Assembly (NCBI GenBank): GCA_025174535.1
Contig: JALBUN010000022.1
Location: 363,352-427,351, forward strand
DNA length: 64,000 nt
From: Cantharellus purpuraceus
Lineage: Eukaryota > Basidiomycota > Agaricomycetes > Cantharellales > Hydnaceae
Direction of reading: 5' to 3'
The notes beneath the pieces were generated by a model. That model was not told where the DNA came from. It searched no databases and saw nothing but the letters and a program-made list of their open reading frames with translations. Below, piece after piece: positions 10,476 to 21,292 of this stretch. A program made the translations under genes and the position numbers. Each line of letters begins with the position of its first letter. The first letter of the stretch is position 1.

Positions 10476-11300
10476 GTGTCAAGAATTTATTCAAGTAATA
10501 TTACAATCTATTGGTGCAAGAAGGGGGAGTTTTATGATAAGGAAAAGTTGTGAAAAGTTTGGGAATTTTTTGATTAAGGGATGAGGAGGAGGTGATTTTC
10601 GATTTTATTTTGTGAGCCATCCTTTTGTTCTACGGGGGTGGCTACTATTCAAAAAGGGAGGTATTATGATGATTTTCATTCGTCATAAACCTCAAGTCAA
10701 ACGGGTAAAAACTCTTTTCTCTATAAAAAGTTTTTCCCCATGACATCACATATTATCAGTATCCACATCATTTCTTTTATCATATGTTTCAATCTTACTA
10801 AAAGGCTTTTTTATCATGTGATTGTCAAATTGTATATTAACTACAACTGTGTACGAGTATCAATAAGGAGATTCACTATTCTTAATCCCTTCCAAGCTGC
10901 AAACAAACAGCTTGTGTCAACTTTCTGTCGTTCCTGGAATAACTCCTAAACGACCTATTCAATTTGAAATCTTTTGCATATCCTATTAGAATATTGCATC
11001 AACTATTTCTATCTCAAATTAAGAATGATTTGGATTATTACATCCATTTCTATTAAGCAAACACTTTTTCGAAGTGTTGCTATTCCCATTTCTGCTCAAA
11101 TATTTTGCAGAAGTCCCAGTTCTTAACCAAATATTCTGATATTTGGTAACATTACTCTACTAAACAACACCTTTCCATCGACCCCGCATATATCTGCATC
11201 CTTGCAGTAATTGCTCCCCTATTCAAAATCTACTTCGCCACCATCCCTCACCTTCATCTTACACTCACCCACAACAACCCTCCATATCTTTTCTTAACAC
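10476..11300. mobile_element. 825 bp AT-rich insertion with TIRs, TSD CCA
   Basis: Termini GTGTCAAGAA and, inverted, GTGTTAAGAA (10 bp, one mismatch), flanked by CCA on both sides (10473-10475, 11301-11303). The uninterrupted target is seen in the right arm at 11590-11597. The inside is AT-rich and has only a short open frame (around 10740-10949, 69 codons) without a recognisable domain. It is probably a non-autonomous DNA transposon of unknown superfamily. No second copy is in this window. Confidence 0.75.
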
Positions 11301-11389
11301 CCAGTATAACTCCAACTGTGCCCAACCGTCTCACCTATTCAATCCACGGACATGAGGGCTCAGGGGCTCAGCCTTAAATGGAGAGATAC

Positions 11390-11508
11390 GGTGACAATTG
11401 GACAGGTAGATGAAGACGGCGGTTTCCAAATGGAGTATAGATTTCATATGCGCGGGGATCTGAGTGGATCGGACGGGGATCTGGACGTTAATGAATATAG
11501 TCATAACA
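11390..11508 (-). repeat. Palindrome centre: 119 bp fragment of an A LTR
   Basis: Read on the minus strand it is the first 119 bases of the A LTR (TGTTATGACTATATTC...). On both sides it is bordered by the same polypurine tract AAATGGAGAGATAC in opposite orientation. So both elements of the palindrome share one truncated 3' LTR. Confidence 0.85.
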
Positions 11509-11624
11509 GTATCTCTCCATTTAAGGCTGAGCCCCTGAGCCCTCATGTCCGTGGATTGAATAGGTGAGACGGTTGGGCACAGTTGGAGTTATACTGGGGG
11601 TCTGGAGACATATAAAAGAGGGGC

Positions 11625-12385
11625 ATGATTGAGGTCTTATCCTCAACAATATCAAACCCTTTGGCAAGCATGAGCGTGGCTGAGCTTGAGCAGTTGCTCT
11701 TGGCCCAATGGAAGGAAGAGGAAGAGGAGCAGAAATGGAAAGAGGAGGAGGAAGCAGAACGGAGACGGAAGGAGGAGGAGGAGGAGGAGGAAAGGAGACA
11801 GAAGGAGGAGGAGGAGGAGGAATGGAGACAGAAGGAGGAGGAGGAGGAGGCAGAATGGAGACGGAAGGAGGAGGAGGAGGAATGGAGACGGAAGGAGGAG
11901 GAGGTGGTGGAATGGAGATGGAAGGAGGAGGAGGAGGCAGAACGGAGATGGAAGGAGGAGGAAGAGCAGAGAAAGAATCGGAAGGTCATCCAACCAAAAA
12001 ATGGCAGACAGAGACAGGTGCTGTGGCAGCCGGGGGTAGCGGTGTCAGATCGGAAGGGGCAATGACCAGTGCAGGTACGGGGCACATCTCTGCACCCCAT
12101 AGTACCATGGGCCAGCTTATCCAGCTGGTTAACCTTCAGTTGGAGCACCTCCGGCGGATGGAGGGGTTGCTAGTGGACTTGGTGAAGATGATGAAACGGA
12201 AGGAGGTTCTGGAGGGTCGGCGGACAGCCAAGTTACATCAGTTGCGGAAGTTCATAGCCCCTTTGGACGAGGATTCGGACATGGGGGATGAGAAAGATTG
12301 GGTGTTGGATGTAGAGAGTGATGATGAGTCAGAGACGGAGCCTGAGGTAGATAAGGGGAAGGGAAAAAGGAAATGCGATGTATAA
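11625..12385 (+). pseudogene. Antisense accessory gene of family A, right arm
   Basis: Mirror copy of 9685-10440. The first frame opens around 11625 and gives MSVAELEQLLLAQWK followed by the Glu/Arg-rich repeats, ending near 12065. A second frame (11708-12385) carries the C-terminal tail with GQLIQLVNLQLEHLRRMEG and the acidic DEDSDMGDEKDW block. As in the left arm, the zinc-cluster centre is deleted and the two halves are out of frame, so no full product is expected. Confidence 0.7.
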
Positions 12386-12550
12386 AAATAAAAAATGAAA
12401 ATGATTATAAATTTCAGAGTGGAGGAGAAAAATGAGTCGGAGTGATATTCCTTTGGAGTTTTTTGGGCAGGCTGGTAATTTCCCTTGTGACTTGTAATAA
12501 AATGATGATGCAAAATAATAGAATTAGCATTAGTAATCGAACTTAAAGAT

Positions 12551-13104
12551 TCATAAGGGGCCAGGTTTGTCTGGATAAGCAGAATGGGGGTCAGAGACGG
12601 ATTCAGATGCATGATTGAGTTCAGACACGGAGATCCATGAAGACTCTTCATCAGTGCCTTGGTATCCAGTCCATTTGACTAAGTACTGGAGCTTGCACTT
12701 GTATCGACGGTTGATCTTCGAGTCCAGGATCTCAGATATCTCATATTCATTGTCTCCTTCAATGATGATCAGGGGAGGTGGAGGTTGCATGCGACCGGAG
12801 ATCTCGTTCATAGTAGCAGGTTTGAGCATTGATATATGGAAGACCAGATGAACTGCTTGGAAGTGGTCCAGGAGGCAGAGGGTGAAGGTCCTGCTGCCTG
12901 CGTGAGCAATGACCTCATAAGGACCTAAGTATTTCTTGGAGAGTTTCTTCGATGGGTGGGTGGTCCGGAAGTGTTCAGCCTTAATGAATACTTTGTCTCC
13001 AATTTGCAGGTCCAGAGCCGGAATGTGGCATTGGTCTGCGGAGACTTGATATTGTTTCTGGGCATCGGAGATGGTTTCTCAGAGAGATGTTGGTGTAGTT
13101 GATC
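12551..13104 (-). pseudogene. A-family integrase C-terminus and chromodomain, right arm
   Basis: Mirror image of 8966-9519, with the chromodomain open frame at 12551-12829. Sequence and breakpoints match the left arm. Confidence 0.85.
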
Positions 13105-13258
13105 TGTTGGAATGCACTGAAGGTCCCTAGAAAGTTTGGTATGGATTGGGTTATTGTGTGAGGAGATATGAGTGTTTTATGTGCTACAATTTCACTTTTT
13201 TGCTGAGTTTGTAGTTTAGCTTATCTAATAACATCCAACTTCGCTTTTGAGCTCTACA
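13105..13258 (+). repeat. Copia solo LTR, right arm
   Basis: Mirror image of 8812-8965. Its presence at the same junction in both arms shows that the copia LTR and the pol deletion existed before the palindrome formed. Confidence 0.85.
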
Positions 13259-13724
13259 GTAAGGACCGAAATTGGTCTGAAGTTTGGAGATGAAGTTGGA
13301 GTAGTCCTCTGACCATATCGGGTCATCGGAGTCGTCCATGAGCGCTGGCTCAAAGTAGTCCAGTGCGGTGCCCTTGAGATAGGACATGGTGAAGGTGACC
13401 TTTGCCCGATTGGATGTGAATGCGTCAGGGTGGTCATGGAAATTCAACCGGCATTGCACCAAGAATGGCTGGAGCTTTTGTGGATCGGAGCCATCGAATG
13501 GGTCAGGTTCTCAGACCTTGGTCCAGGACTTAGGAGCTTGTGGGTTACAGATGCTGCTGGCAAGCAGGGAGATGGCTTGTGCCAGATTTGGAGAGGGCAG
13601 GGTGTCGTCTTCTTCATTGACAGCCTCTATGTGGTCCTTCGACGACCTTGGGGATGGTGTCAATGCTGGGAGCGGGCACCTCGACGGTTCGTGCACGTTC
13701 GGAATTGGCAGTGGATCGTGGCAT
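13259..13724 (-). pseudogene. A-family Gag N-terminus, right arm
   Basis: Mirror image of 8346-8811: ATG at 13724, internal frameshift, shared TGA, and loss of everything after QTNFGPY. One visible difference from the left arm changes a codon in the opposite strand near 13690. Confidence 0.8.
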
Positions 13725-13756
13725 TGGTAGGAGTGAGTATGGCAGTTTGAATATAC

Positions 13757-14270
13757 TGTTACGCACTAGGTCCAATTGGTAGTCGGAGATTGGGTCAGAG
13801 GTTTGGTCAGAGTCGGAGTACGTCGTGGGGGTCGGAACGGACTTGGCTTCAGCTTATGTGCTGCGCCCTCACTAATACCGGTGTCTGAGATTTCAGAGAC
13901 AGAGTACAACTTATAGAGTTAGGATCAGACTTAGGAACTAGGCATGATTCAATATTCGAACTGGGGAATGAAGTCCCCAGTTGGGCAACTTAAATACATA
14001 TTTGAAATCTAATAATAATTACTCTGGTGATGGGTCTCCAAGGCCGACAGCCTTACATGAGTATGTCTGAGTCTGATGGGGACGGATGTCCAGGTTCCTA
14101 TGGTGATGCTGATGCATCAATTGGAACCGGAGACAGATGGGCGGAATTGGTGGTGACAATTGGACAGGTAGATGGAGACAGCAGTTTCCAAATGGAGTAT
14201 AGATTTCATATGCATGGGGATCTGAGTGGATCAGACGGGGATCTGGATGTTAATGTATATAGTCATAACA
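13757..14270 (-). repeat. 5' LTR of family A, right palindrome arm
   Basis: Mirror image of 7800-8313, 514 bp. It abuts a truncated LTR B at 14271 with no target duplication, whereas the left arm abuts A1 gag. This marks the outer end of the palindrome. Confidence 0.85.
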
Positions 14271-15438
14271 CAGCACAACTCCAGAAACAATTTAATGTTT
14301 GTACTTTGGTTACAATCCATTGTAATGGTCAATGCAGACAATACACAGGAAGGTAATACATTTCTTAGCAGTAGGGAATGAATAAGACTTCCTGAGTCTA
14401 GAGTTCACAGATGCTTAGGGGTCCAGATATTCCAAAAAGAGGGGAATGCACTTAGAGGCTAGAGGAAGTAGGTGGATGAATCTGACTGTCCAACCAGTGA
14501 CACTCTGAAGCGGGTAACAGCAATGTGTGAAGTAGTCTAGCAACTGCTTCACACAAGTTCAAGATCCTACTAATGCTCTGCAAAGGCAGTACACACTAGT
14601 AACTTAAACAAGAGCACTAATGGCAGGACTATCAACAGACAATCTCACCCTGTAGATTTGTAGTCATGTGAGGTAGATACTACATTCACGAGACAATCCC
14701 TACTTTGAGTGCAATTGAATACAGTTACACAACTGTAAGTGACCCTTGAACTGGACAATCAACAGTTACTGAGATATAGAGGATGACACTGTATGTCACT
14801 CTAGTCACACTGATGTGCAAATGATGGGGTAGAAAATGATTATTTATTCAGAGGCAAAATGGCCTTCTTATATACTGTATCTACAGGAGCTGACTAATCC
14901 TTCTACCTATTAATAGTTATGAGTCATGGCAGGAGTCATGGCAGGAGTCATAACCTGAGTCACTATTACTCAAATAACTTGGGCAATACTCCATTTCCTG
15001 GGCTGATCAGCACAGCTGGGTAGGCACAGCTTCTATTGAACTCTCCACCAAAAATGGAGTCAGGAGGAGCTGTGGTTGCCAAGATATTGAGGATTTACTG
15101 GCAGTGGTGAACAGATTGGGTTGGAGATTGAAATGAGTCATGTGATCGAAAATGAGTCAGTAGATCAGGTGACTCTGCTGACTTTGAAGCTGCTAACATC
15201 TGCGAAGGTTTGTGGGTCCATGTGGGTCCAAAACTTCACCCAGCAGGACAATAAGTTTGTGGACTTATTTCTGCATGGAAAATTCCCAGAAAAATATGAA
15301 AAAATAGAGAATATTTGAATGGCCCTGAATCAAGAGAAAGCAGCACATATATGCTGATATTTTAAGGCCATGAAGCAAAATTGTACAGTTTTGGGACTTT
15401 AAACAAGATCTTTTAAGGGAAAACCAGTTCCCATACAG
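14271..15438 (-). mobile_element. Truncated, diverged LTR of family B
   Basis: Matches LTR B on the minus strand (compare 38400-39740), for example the TTTGTACTTTGGTTACAATC and GTGTGAAGTAGTCTAGCAAC stretches. It ends with GTTCCCATACA at 15438, the outer terminus of the family. The other terminus (about 90 bp) is missing because the palindrome LTR begins at 14270. Identity to the three full copies is visibly lower, especially between 14820 and 15430. Confidence 0.75.
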
Positions 15439-15599
15439 TTCATGCATCTCAGCCAAAAGCAGCCACAGAAGGTTCTGACACCTTCCTGGACCTTCCACAA
15501 GGTTCCCTGGCCTTCTCTTTCCTTCCAGAGGCTTCTCTAAGCTCCAGGAATATTCTCTAATTAGTTACATAAGCTAGATATATTTAACTATCAAAAGTA

Positions 15600-15768
15600 T
15601 ATAAAAAGGGCTGCATGTTAAGTGCCTGGAGGTTCAAAACATAACTGGAGTTGGTGCTGGAGGGATGAAGGGAGACTTTACTGTTCCAGTTCAACTGGAG
15701 ACAGGGCAGTGCAATAACTATTGAGTTGGATCAAGTGGACTTGGCCTCAACTTGCTTTTAGCACCTTA
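15600..15768 (+). repeat. Repeat E, copy 1
   Basis: Contains GACTTTACTGTTCCAGTTCA, CTGGAGACAG and CAATAACTATTGAGTTGGAT, which recur at 29799-29935 and partly at 31800-31884. A TATA-like TATATAAAAAGG at 15598-15610 precedes it. It may be part of an LTR of another element, but I cannot define its ends. Confidence 0.55.
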
Positions 15769-16110
15769 AAAAGGTCACTGGGCTGGCAGGCTTGTGAAAG
15801 AAGTATCAGATGGGCTGAATCAATAGCCCTGGAATTGGCTGTGCTATGGATATGTGATGCTGGCTACAATGATGCTGAGGTCCTGATGCATGGTGACAAC
15901 ATGGGTGTCATTGGCACATTTGACAAGGGAGGTCCAGGAATTCACTGTGAAATGATTCCATCCAGTGAATGGCTTTATGCATTGTCCCCTGCATTGTCCC
16001 CTGCAATATACTGATCAAACCAATGTTTGTTCCTTCTCATGTGAACCTTGCAGATCGTGGTATTTTGGGTCCTGATGCACTTCACTTCCCTTGCAAGTTT
16101 CTGCTCCTGA
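15769..16110 (+). pseudogene. DIRS-type retrotransposon: RNase H-like remnant
   Basis: The translated frame shows WAESIALELAVLWICDAGY, DAEVLMHGDNMGVIG and, in another frame after 16015, FVPSHVNLADRGILGP. This is the pattern of the RNase H domain and the linker found upstream of the tyrosine recombinase in DIRS-like elements of agarics. No reverse transcriptase is left to the left of it; that side is repeat E and LTR B. Assignment rests on remembered family patterns. Confidence 0.55.
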
Positions 16111-16318
16111 TAGAGCTGGTGCCCTTCCTGTCCTATGCCTAACACACCCTTGAACAACACATGGGTCCATTCCTGTGGGTTGACACTAGGTGCCATGTCT
16201 TCCATGTTCTTGCTGCTGATCACTTCCTGTACTGGTTCACTCCTATGGCCTTGACCACCTGAAAATTCTAGAGCTAAATTTCCCACTTCATAGTATCATA
16301 GAGAACCAATTAATTATC

Positions 16319-17301
16319 ATGCAAAGCCTGTCCCCTGCCACCCTCTCCAGCTATTCTTCTGGCTTGATTTGTTTCACTAAGTTTTGTGATGACTTCCACA
16401 TCCCTGAGACTCTCCACATGCCCACTTCTGAAACTCTCCCTTCAAATTTCATCACTACTTGGGGGGCTGGTTGGGTGGGTAAGGGTGCCTGGCTTGAAGG
16501 GCTTAAGCTTTGGCATGTGCTTAATGACACGCCATGGCATAGTAGGGATATACCCCATCGGGCTGTGGATGGTGCTGCCAAGAGAGCTCCTATTTCCTCA
16601 AATCTCTCCCCTCGTGATTCAGTGACGATGGAACACCTGCGCGCACTTCGCCATTGCCTGGATTTGAACGACTCCTTTGATGTCGCTGTGTTTGCGCTTG
16701 CATGTGTTGCATTCTGGGGATGTTGCCGACTCGGCGAGCTGCTCATTGATATAGACTGTGACCCTGCCTGCCAGTTGCCTGCTCCACTCCCATGCAGCAC
16801 GGCACTGCCTCTAACAACATCGATTTCACTGTGTTTCATCTGCCTCGGACCGAAACGAAAACCAACGCTGACAGTGTCCATTTAACAGACTCTGGGTGTG
16901 AGTGCAGTGCCACTGCCGCATTGGACTACCATCTCCTCTTTAACTGTGACGTCTCTGCTTCCACATCTTTATTTGCCTTTGAAACAGCAGGTAGCTTGTG
17001 GGTTCCTATGCACCGCTCTTGGTTCATGGAACGCTGCAATCAAGTTTGGGTTAGCGAGAGTCTTCTTTCTTTGAAAAGTCACGGCTTCCGCATTGGTGGC
17101 ACTACTTTTCTCCTGCTCATGGGTGTTGACCCTTGGGTAGTCATGGTGCAGGGACGTTGGTCATCGCAAGCCTTCCTCGGTTACTGGCGCAAATGTGAGG
17201 AGATTCTGCCTCTTTCATTGGTTTTTCTCGGGCTTCTATCCTGTCAACGGTGTCTACGTTTCGTAATAGACTTATGGATTGTTAAGGGGGAGTCTCTCTA
17301 G
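16319..17301 (+). pseudogene. Tyrosine recombinase of a DIRS/Crypton-like element, frameshifted
   Basis: The N-terminal SAM-like half starts SLSPATLSSYSSGL and continues to FWGCCRLGELLI, which supplies the first catalytic Arg. A frame change near 16790-16880 leads to the catalytic C-terminal half with HGFRIGG (H-x-x-R), QGRWSS (the His/Trp position) and YWRKCEE (nucleophile Tyr), the order R..HxxR..W..Y of tyrosine recombinases. These enzymes insert circular DNA without making a target duplication. With the frameshift the product is broken; the end is taken at the stop at 17301. Confidence 0.7.
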
Positions 17302-17909
17302 GCCTCGACTGTCCGTTCGCTGTGCGAACTGGTTGATGGTGGAGTCGCTGGCCCACTAAATCTCACGCGCGAGGATTCCAGCCCGAAGCAGCAGCTTGTG
17401 GCCGGTACCTCCTCCCCCCACCGTGTTCTACTTAGTCCGTAAACCCTTAGGTAGCCTCAACTGTTAGCTTGGACTGTCGCGTCACGTGCTGTAACAGGTC
17501 AACGCTACAATCTTCCCAGTCTGAACGCTGTTGAACCGCTGTGGATCCGGCGACGCGCTCCGTGTTTCCTCTCATAGAAATCGCTGGCTCAGCGTTGCAG
17601 GACACACTCAAGAATCAGCTCGACTACCTCATCTTCAATTTTGAAGGATGCTCGGCCTTCTGATGGCAGGTATCAGTCTCCATTTACTAGGAGACGAACA
17701 TTGGCTGCGGTATAGCACAGATTATCTCTACGATCCGAGCGGCCAAAGGGAATCAATCTACTGGTATATAGATACTGAGAAATGATATTGTATTTTAACT
17801 TATTGAGAAAAGAAACCTTGCTGACGCAGACATCGCCATCACGCAATATCACCCCGACTTGATATCCTCAGTTGCAAGACTGGCCTCCAGCTTGGCCACA
17901 GCCATCTGG
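17302..17909. other. Spacer, no gene recognised
   Basis: Unique-looking sequence between the recombinase remnant and the first host gene. I see no conserved coding signal, tRNA or terminal repeat. Confidence 0.5.
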
Positions 17910-18191
17910 CTAAGACCAGGTCAGCTTAGGCGCATCAAACGTCTGAGTCATGGCACTGACGGAAAAAGACCGAAATCCAACAATATTAGACAAATCACCA
18001 GCAACCCCATCACTGCGACTCGATGAGGTTGGTTCAGCTGGGCGAAGTGTGAGTAGAGATTCAGAGGAATTGATTAATCGAGAGCATTGTAGAGAGCACG
18101 CACCAGATACAGGCCTTGCGTTGACGAAGTTGGCACCACAAGCCAGGAATACAAGGTAAATTGCAGACAGTGTGAGCGAAGTGGGATGCAT
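17910..18191 (-). CDS. Small secreted protein candidate
   Basis: ATG at 18191 opens a 93-residue frame whose first 26 residues look like a signal peptide: MHPTSLTL, a hydrophobic core AIYLVFLACGANF, and a VNA-RP cleavage site. A GT-AG intron is possible at 18038-18103 (66 bp, donor GTGCGT, acceptor CGCCCAG). Removing it keeps the frame and gives a 71-residue protein that joins RPVS to AEPTSSS. Both forms are open, so the sequence alone does not decide. No family is recognised. In fungi such genes often encode secreted effectors or cell-wall peptides, but nothing here shows that. Confidence 0.45.
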   Translation of the reverse strand: MHPTSLTLSAIYLVFLACGANFVNARPVSGACSLQCSRLINSSESLLTLRPAEPTSSSRSDGVAGDLSNIVGFRSFSVSAMTQTFDAPKLTWS

Positions 18192-19910
18192 GTTATCAAC
18201 GTAGGAGCTTTTAGTTCAGAGTCACTGGGACACGTCGCGGGTATCTGAGCCAAAGACAAGAGTAGCAGTTTAAACAACCTTTTATACTTGTTCAGCTACC
18301 AATCTTGTGCACCGACTCAGATGTTAATCGGCAACTCGCGAAATAAAGGTGGACAGGTAAGATAGAAGATGTGATGGTATATTCGTACCTGATCACAATT
18401 CGATGGGCGGGATTGGCAGCGAAGAAGTTGCCTGTTCGCCATCAAGAGAGTCTATCGACTTCATCTCCCACCGCTTCCGAGTCGGGACAATCGGAAGAGA
18501 ACGCATGAGAGATACCCGGCAGTTCAAATCAATTAGGGAGAATCCACTGGTTCATGCGGACACTGTTGTGATAAAACGTCCCGCAACGGCTTCATAGTGA
18601 TAGCGAGAAGGACGAATGAGTGAGGAGACCCTATACAACGAAATCTTGTACAGAACCAACTGTTCGTTAGAGTTGTATCTAGATGTCGGATTGCACTGAT
18701 AGTGCATATCGTAAGAACTCTGAGCCCTCAGGGTATGAGGTACTTCTGGGAGCATCAACATCCTTTGCCGATGTGCGTGCCAGTTCTGGAGGATTGAATG
18801 ATAATCAATGGAGAAGATAAAGCAGTGCAGGCATGATGAAAACGATAGTGCCTGCCTGTCCACTAGGGCATGGGGCATGGGACGTACGTAATGGTACTTC
18901 TGCAATATTTCCTTTTACTGTAATGACCCGCAGTCATGTAAGATGTCCGTGTGGTCCACTCCAGGTGAATCAATCAATAGGCATCTTGTGGGGTCCTAGG
19001 GCCCGAAGAAGGTGTTGCGTAGGATAGGTTTAGAAGAAAGCGACGTAACTTTCACAGGATATGACTCACTGTTGATAGGCTTGATACAGCTTCCAATCAC
19101 GCAGGGTTAATGGTAACGTGACGTTAGTAAATTAAAGGAATATGCTATTTTCGAGACTGGGTCACTCATGGAGCAAGCTTGTTTCGATGCTTTAAAATAG
19201 GTTGACAAATATAATTGATTGCATGAGAGAAAGAGTTGAGACTGTCACGTCGAATTCGAGTGTATGAACTGCTGACGCGACACTGGCAGTCGAGACTGAC
19301 AAAAATTATGGATGAATGGCTCGTTGAGATAACCATTTCGCTATTTCCTCGGACCGCAGAGGAGGCAGTGCCCATATGTATGCAAGTTGGACAGTCAAAC
19401 GCTGCCCAGGTATTGCGTGTTCCACTACAGTTTCTCAGACAACGCGGCAGGCCAGTGGTTGATCCTGCTGAGAAATTAGCATCAATGATGGTCAAGAGAA
19501 TGTACATGCGTCAGCGTGCGAGCAAAAATGAATGGGGGAGGAGAGCAGTTGTTTTACAAACGCCTGGAAAGATAAGAAAATTACCCAGAAGACTATATGT
19601 GTGGCCATGATTGTGCCAGTACGAAGAAGGTTTACCTGTCAGGGCTGGAGAAAGCTGGGCCCAGAGGCGGGTGGGAAATAGCCAAAATCAACTTCAGCCA
19701 CAACAAGCATTCCCAAACGTGCCCAGGAGATCGACACCGTTCTGCTAGGATCGAAGGACACAGCGAGACGGGCTTTATTCAATTCCTATGACTCTTAATT
19801 TTGAAACTCCGTCCCAGTGCACGTACGCATCAGCGCTGCGAGCGCTGATTCCCCGTCGTGCGTCCCACTGCATAACCTCACCAATATAAAACGCAAATCG
19901 ACATGCGATT
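18192..19910. other. Long intergenic region, no confident gene
   Basis: Short frames occur on both strands. The longest on the plus strand (about 19236-19610) is Arg-rich without a recognised domain, and a minus-strand frame overlaps it (19166-19507). Neither has convincing splice partners or homology that I can recall. A gene with introns near 19160-19640 cannot be excluded. Confidence 0.4.
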
Positions 19911-20899
19911 ATGCGCCATCATGCGCAACGACGGCACATCATACACTCGGTATGTGCTTCTTACTGTAATTACCGTGTCTCCATCCGTGACTAACAGCTG
20001 AACTTCTCATACGTGGTCGTCTACTGGTCACCTGCCCCAGATCGACGGCCTATGTTACCAGCTCTTCGTCCTCTCGTTCCTCCTTTCCCCGTCGCTGCTA
20101 CAGCTCATCGCTCGCTCGACATCTCAATGGCAGTTCTCCCGCCCAAGAGACTTGGATGCGCACAGAAGCCTTAAATTCTGGATCTTCATTATCTGTTGCG
20201 CAAATACAGGAAGTGTCCTCAACCACATCACATATCATCCACCAGATGTGGCAAGCAGGAGAGGGCTCGTGTTGGACTTCATCGGAATGGGTATGTCTGC
20301 TACACCTCACCTCTCATCCATCTTCTGTACGTGTACCTATTGATAATGGCACATGTTGCATTATTGGCACAGCCAATCTCCCATCGAAGACCCAACTCTT
20401 GATGCTTGACCTACTCATAATTTTCCTGCAACTTATTCTCCTGTGTATTGCCTACGAGACTTCCCTATCCCTTGTTCTGCCACCAGAAACTATTGACCCA
20501 TTGTCACCTATCGACGATTCCTCTCCTGGTATTTATGTTTTCTATATTGGTAATTGAAGTGTGCCACTAAGTGAAGTGTTGTTTGCAGCCCTAGACGGTG
20601 CTCTTCCATCTCTTCCATCGCCTCTAAAACAGAACTGGAGTGCATCTGTGCTGCATTTACGTCTCCGTCCGACGATTCGTCGCATTCTCGACCCTTCACC
20701 AGAAACACCATCTACAGACCCCTTGGACCTTCCGTTGCCAAATACGACACGATTCATCTTCCCCTCCGCTGGATTTCCCATTCAGATTGCGTTCCGTACA
20801 GGTCCAAGACCGCCAATGCGTAGAGAGGCAGCCGCAAGCGAAGGTGAAGGGGGTGAGCGTGTGGATAGAAGTTTACCGGGAGGTTTGGATGTCGGATGA
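19911..20899 (+). CDS. DUF1746 membrane protein (Dsc-complex-like), 4 exons
   Basis: Exons 19911-19949, 20041-20290, 20373-20528 and 20589-20899 join in phase to 251 residues. All three introns (91, 82, 60 bp) are GT-AG with GTATGT or GTATTT donors. The protein begins MRHHAQRRHIIHS and continues IDGLCYQLFVLSFLLSPSLL, a hydrophobic segment. It has RSLKFWIFIICCANTGSV, then LDFIGMANLPSKTQLLMLDL and LLIIFLQLILLCIAYE, which I recognise as the DUF1746 pattern. In S. pombe I recall this domain in a subunit of the Golgi Dsc E3 ubiquitin ligase; that link is from memory and less sure than the domain. Two or three membrane segments are predicted by eye, followed by a Pro-rich cytosolic tail. It ends 14 bases before the 3' end of the convergent CX9C gene. 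Confidence 0.82.
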
Positions 20900-20913
20900 A
20901 AGACATACCACCA

Positions 20914-21177
20914 TCACCATTTACGTTTCATCTGGACCCGTATAATATATAACGACGCCGCTCTCAATCTTAAAGTAATAAAGGCACGCACTGCTATCTG
21001 AAGGCAGGCTTTGAATTGTGCAAACTCGGCAGCACACATGTCTTTTCGAGCATCATTGTAAGATGCTAAAATGCATTGGCCATAAGTCTTTGCTTGAGTG
21101 GCGCAGGTGACTGTAGCTGCTGTGGCCAACCGTCGAATTGGAGAATGTTTCGCAGAAACAGCGACGGGAAGGGACAT
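20914..21177 (-). CDS. Twin CX9C mitochondrial protein, NDUFAF8-like
   Basis: 87 residues starting at MSLPVAVSAKHSPIRRLA. Two Cys pairs are spaced exactly nine residues apart (C-ATQAKTYGQ-C and C-AAEFAQFKA-C), the hallmark of CHCH proteins oxidised by Mia40 in the mitochondrial intermembrane space. The AKTYGQCI and CAAEFAQFKACLQ blocks resemble the complex I assembly factor NDUFAF8 (C17orf89). The frame is open upstream to 21228, but the ATG at 21177 gives the usual family length. The C-terminal 25 residues after KACLQ have no known counterpart. The gene is divergent from COG5 (115 bp apart) and convergent with the DUF1746 gene. Confidence 0.7.
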   Translation of the reverse strand: MSLPVAVSAKHSPIRRLATAATVTCATQAKTYGQCILASYNDARKDMCAAEFAQFKACLQIAVRAFITLRLRAASLYIIRVQMKRKW

Positions 21178-21292
21178 GGCAAATATTACTGAGATCCGTT
21201 CCATACGACCGTCACTCTGCCTTGTCACAAAACCCCGCGCACCCGGTTATCTGTAATCACGTGACTGACCGATTTGGGGGAGATGCCTTGAG
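21178..21292. promoter_or_regulatory. Short shared promoter between the CX9C gene and COG5
   Basis: Only 115 bases separate two divergent start codons. A CACGTGAC motif (21258-21265) lies in the middle and could bind a basic helix-loop-helix factor. No clear TATA box is present. The regulatory role is inferred from position only. Confidence 0.4.

Larger units (their letters stand above)
7800..14270. repeat. Large inverted repeat (palindrome) of two A elements
   Basis: Left arm is 7800-10475 plus 11304-11389; right arm is 11509-14270; each is 2,762 bp. The centre is 119 bp of A LTR (11390-11508). Coordinates pair as x + y = 22070 outside the left-arm insertion and 22898 inside it. I could see only a handful of mismatches (for example Gln/Arg codons near 9894/12176 and three bases near 14240-14256). 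Both outer ends coincide exactly with the TGTTATGAC terminus of an A LTR. The 825 bp insertion plus its TSD (10476-11303) is in the left arm only, so it came after the duplication. Confidence 0.92.

Noticed and set aside
9922..10584. Long Ser/Phe/Leu-rich and Gly/Arg-rich frames in the palindrome (also 11543-12148, 32285-32989)
   Set aside because: They are alternative-frame readings of the GGAGGAGGA-type repeat that codes for the Glu/Arg-rich tract of the accessory gene; composition alone keeps them open.
19166..19610. Overlapping frames of about 115-124 codons on both strands
   Set aside because: No recognised domain, no clear splice partners and no codon pattern favouring one strand; left as unassigned.
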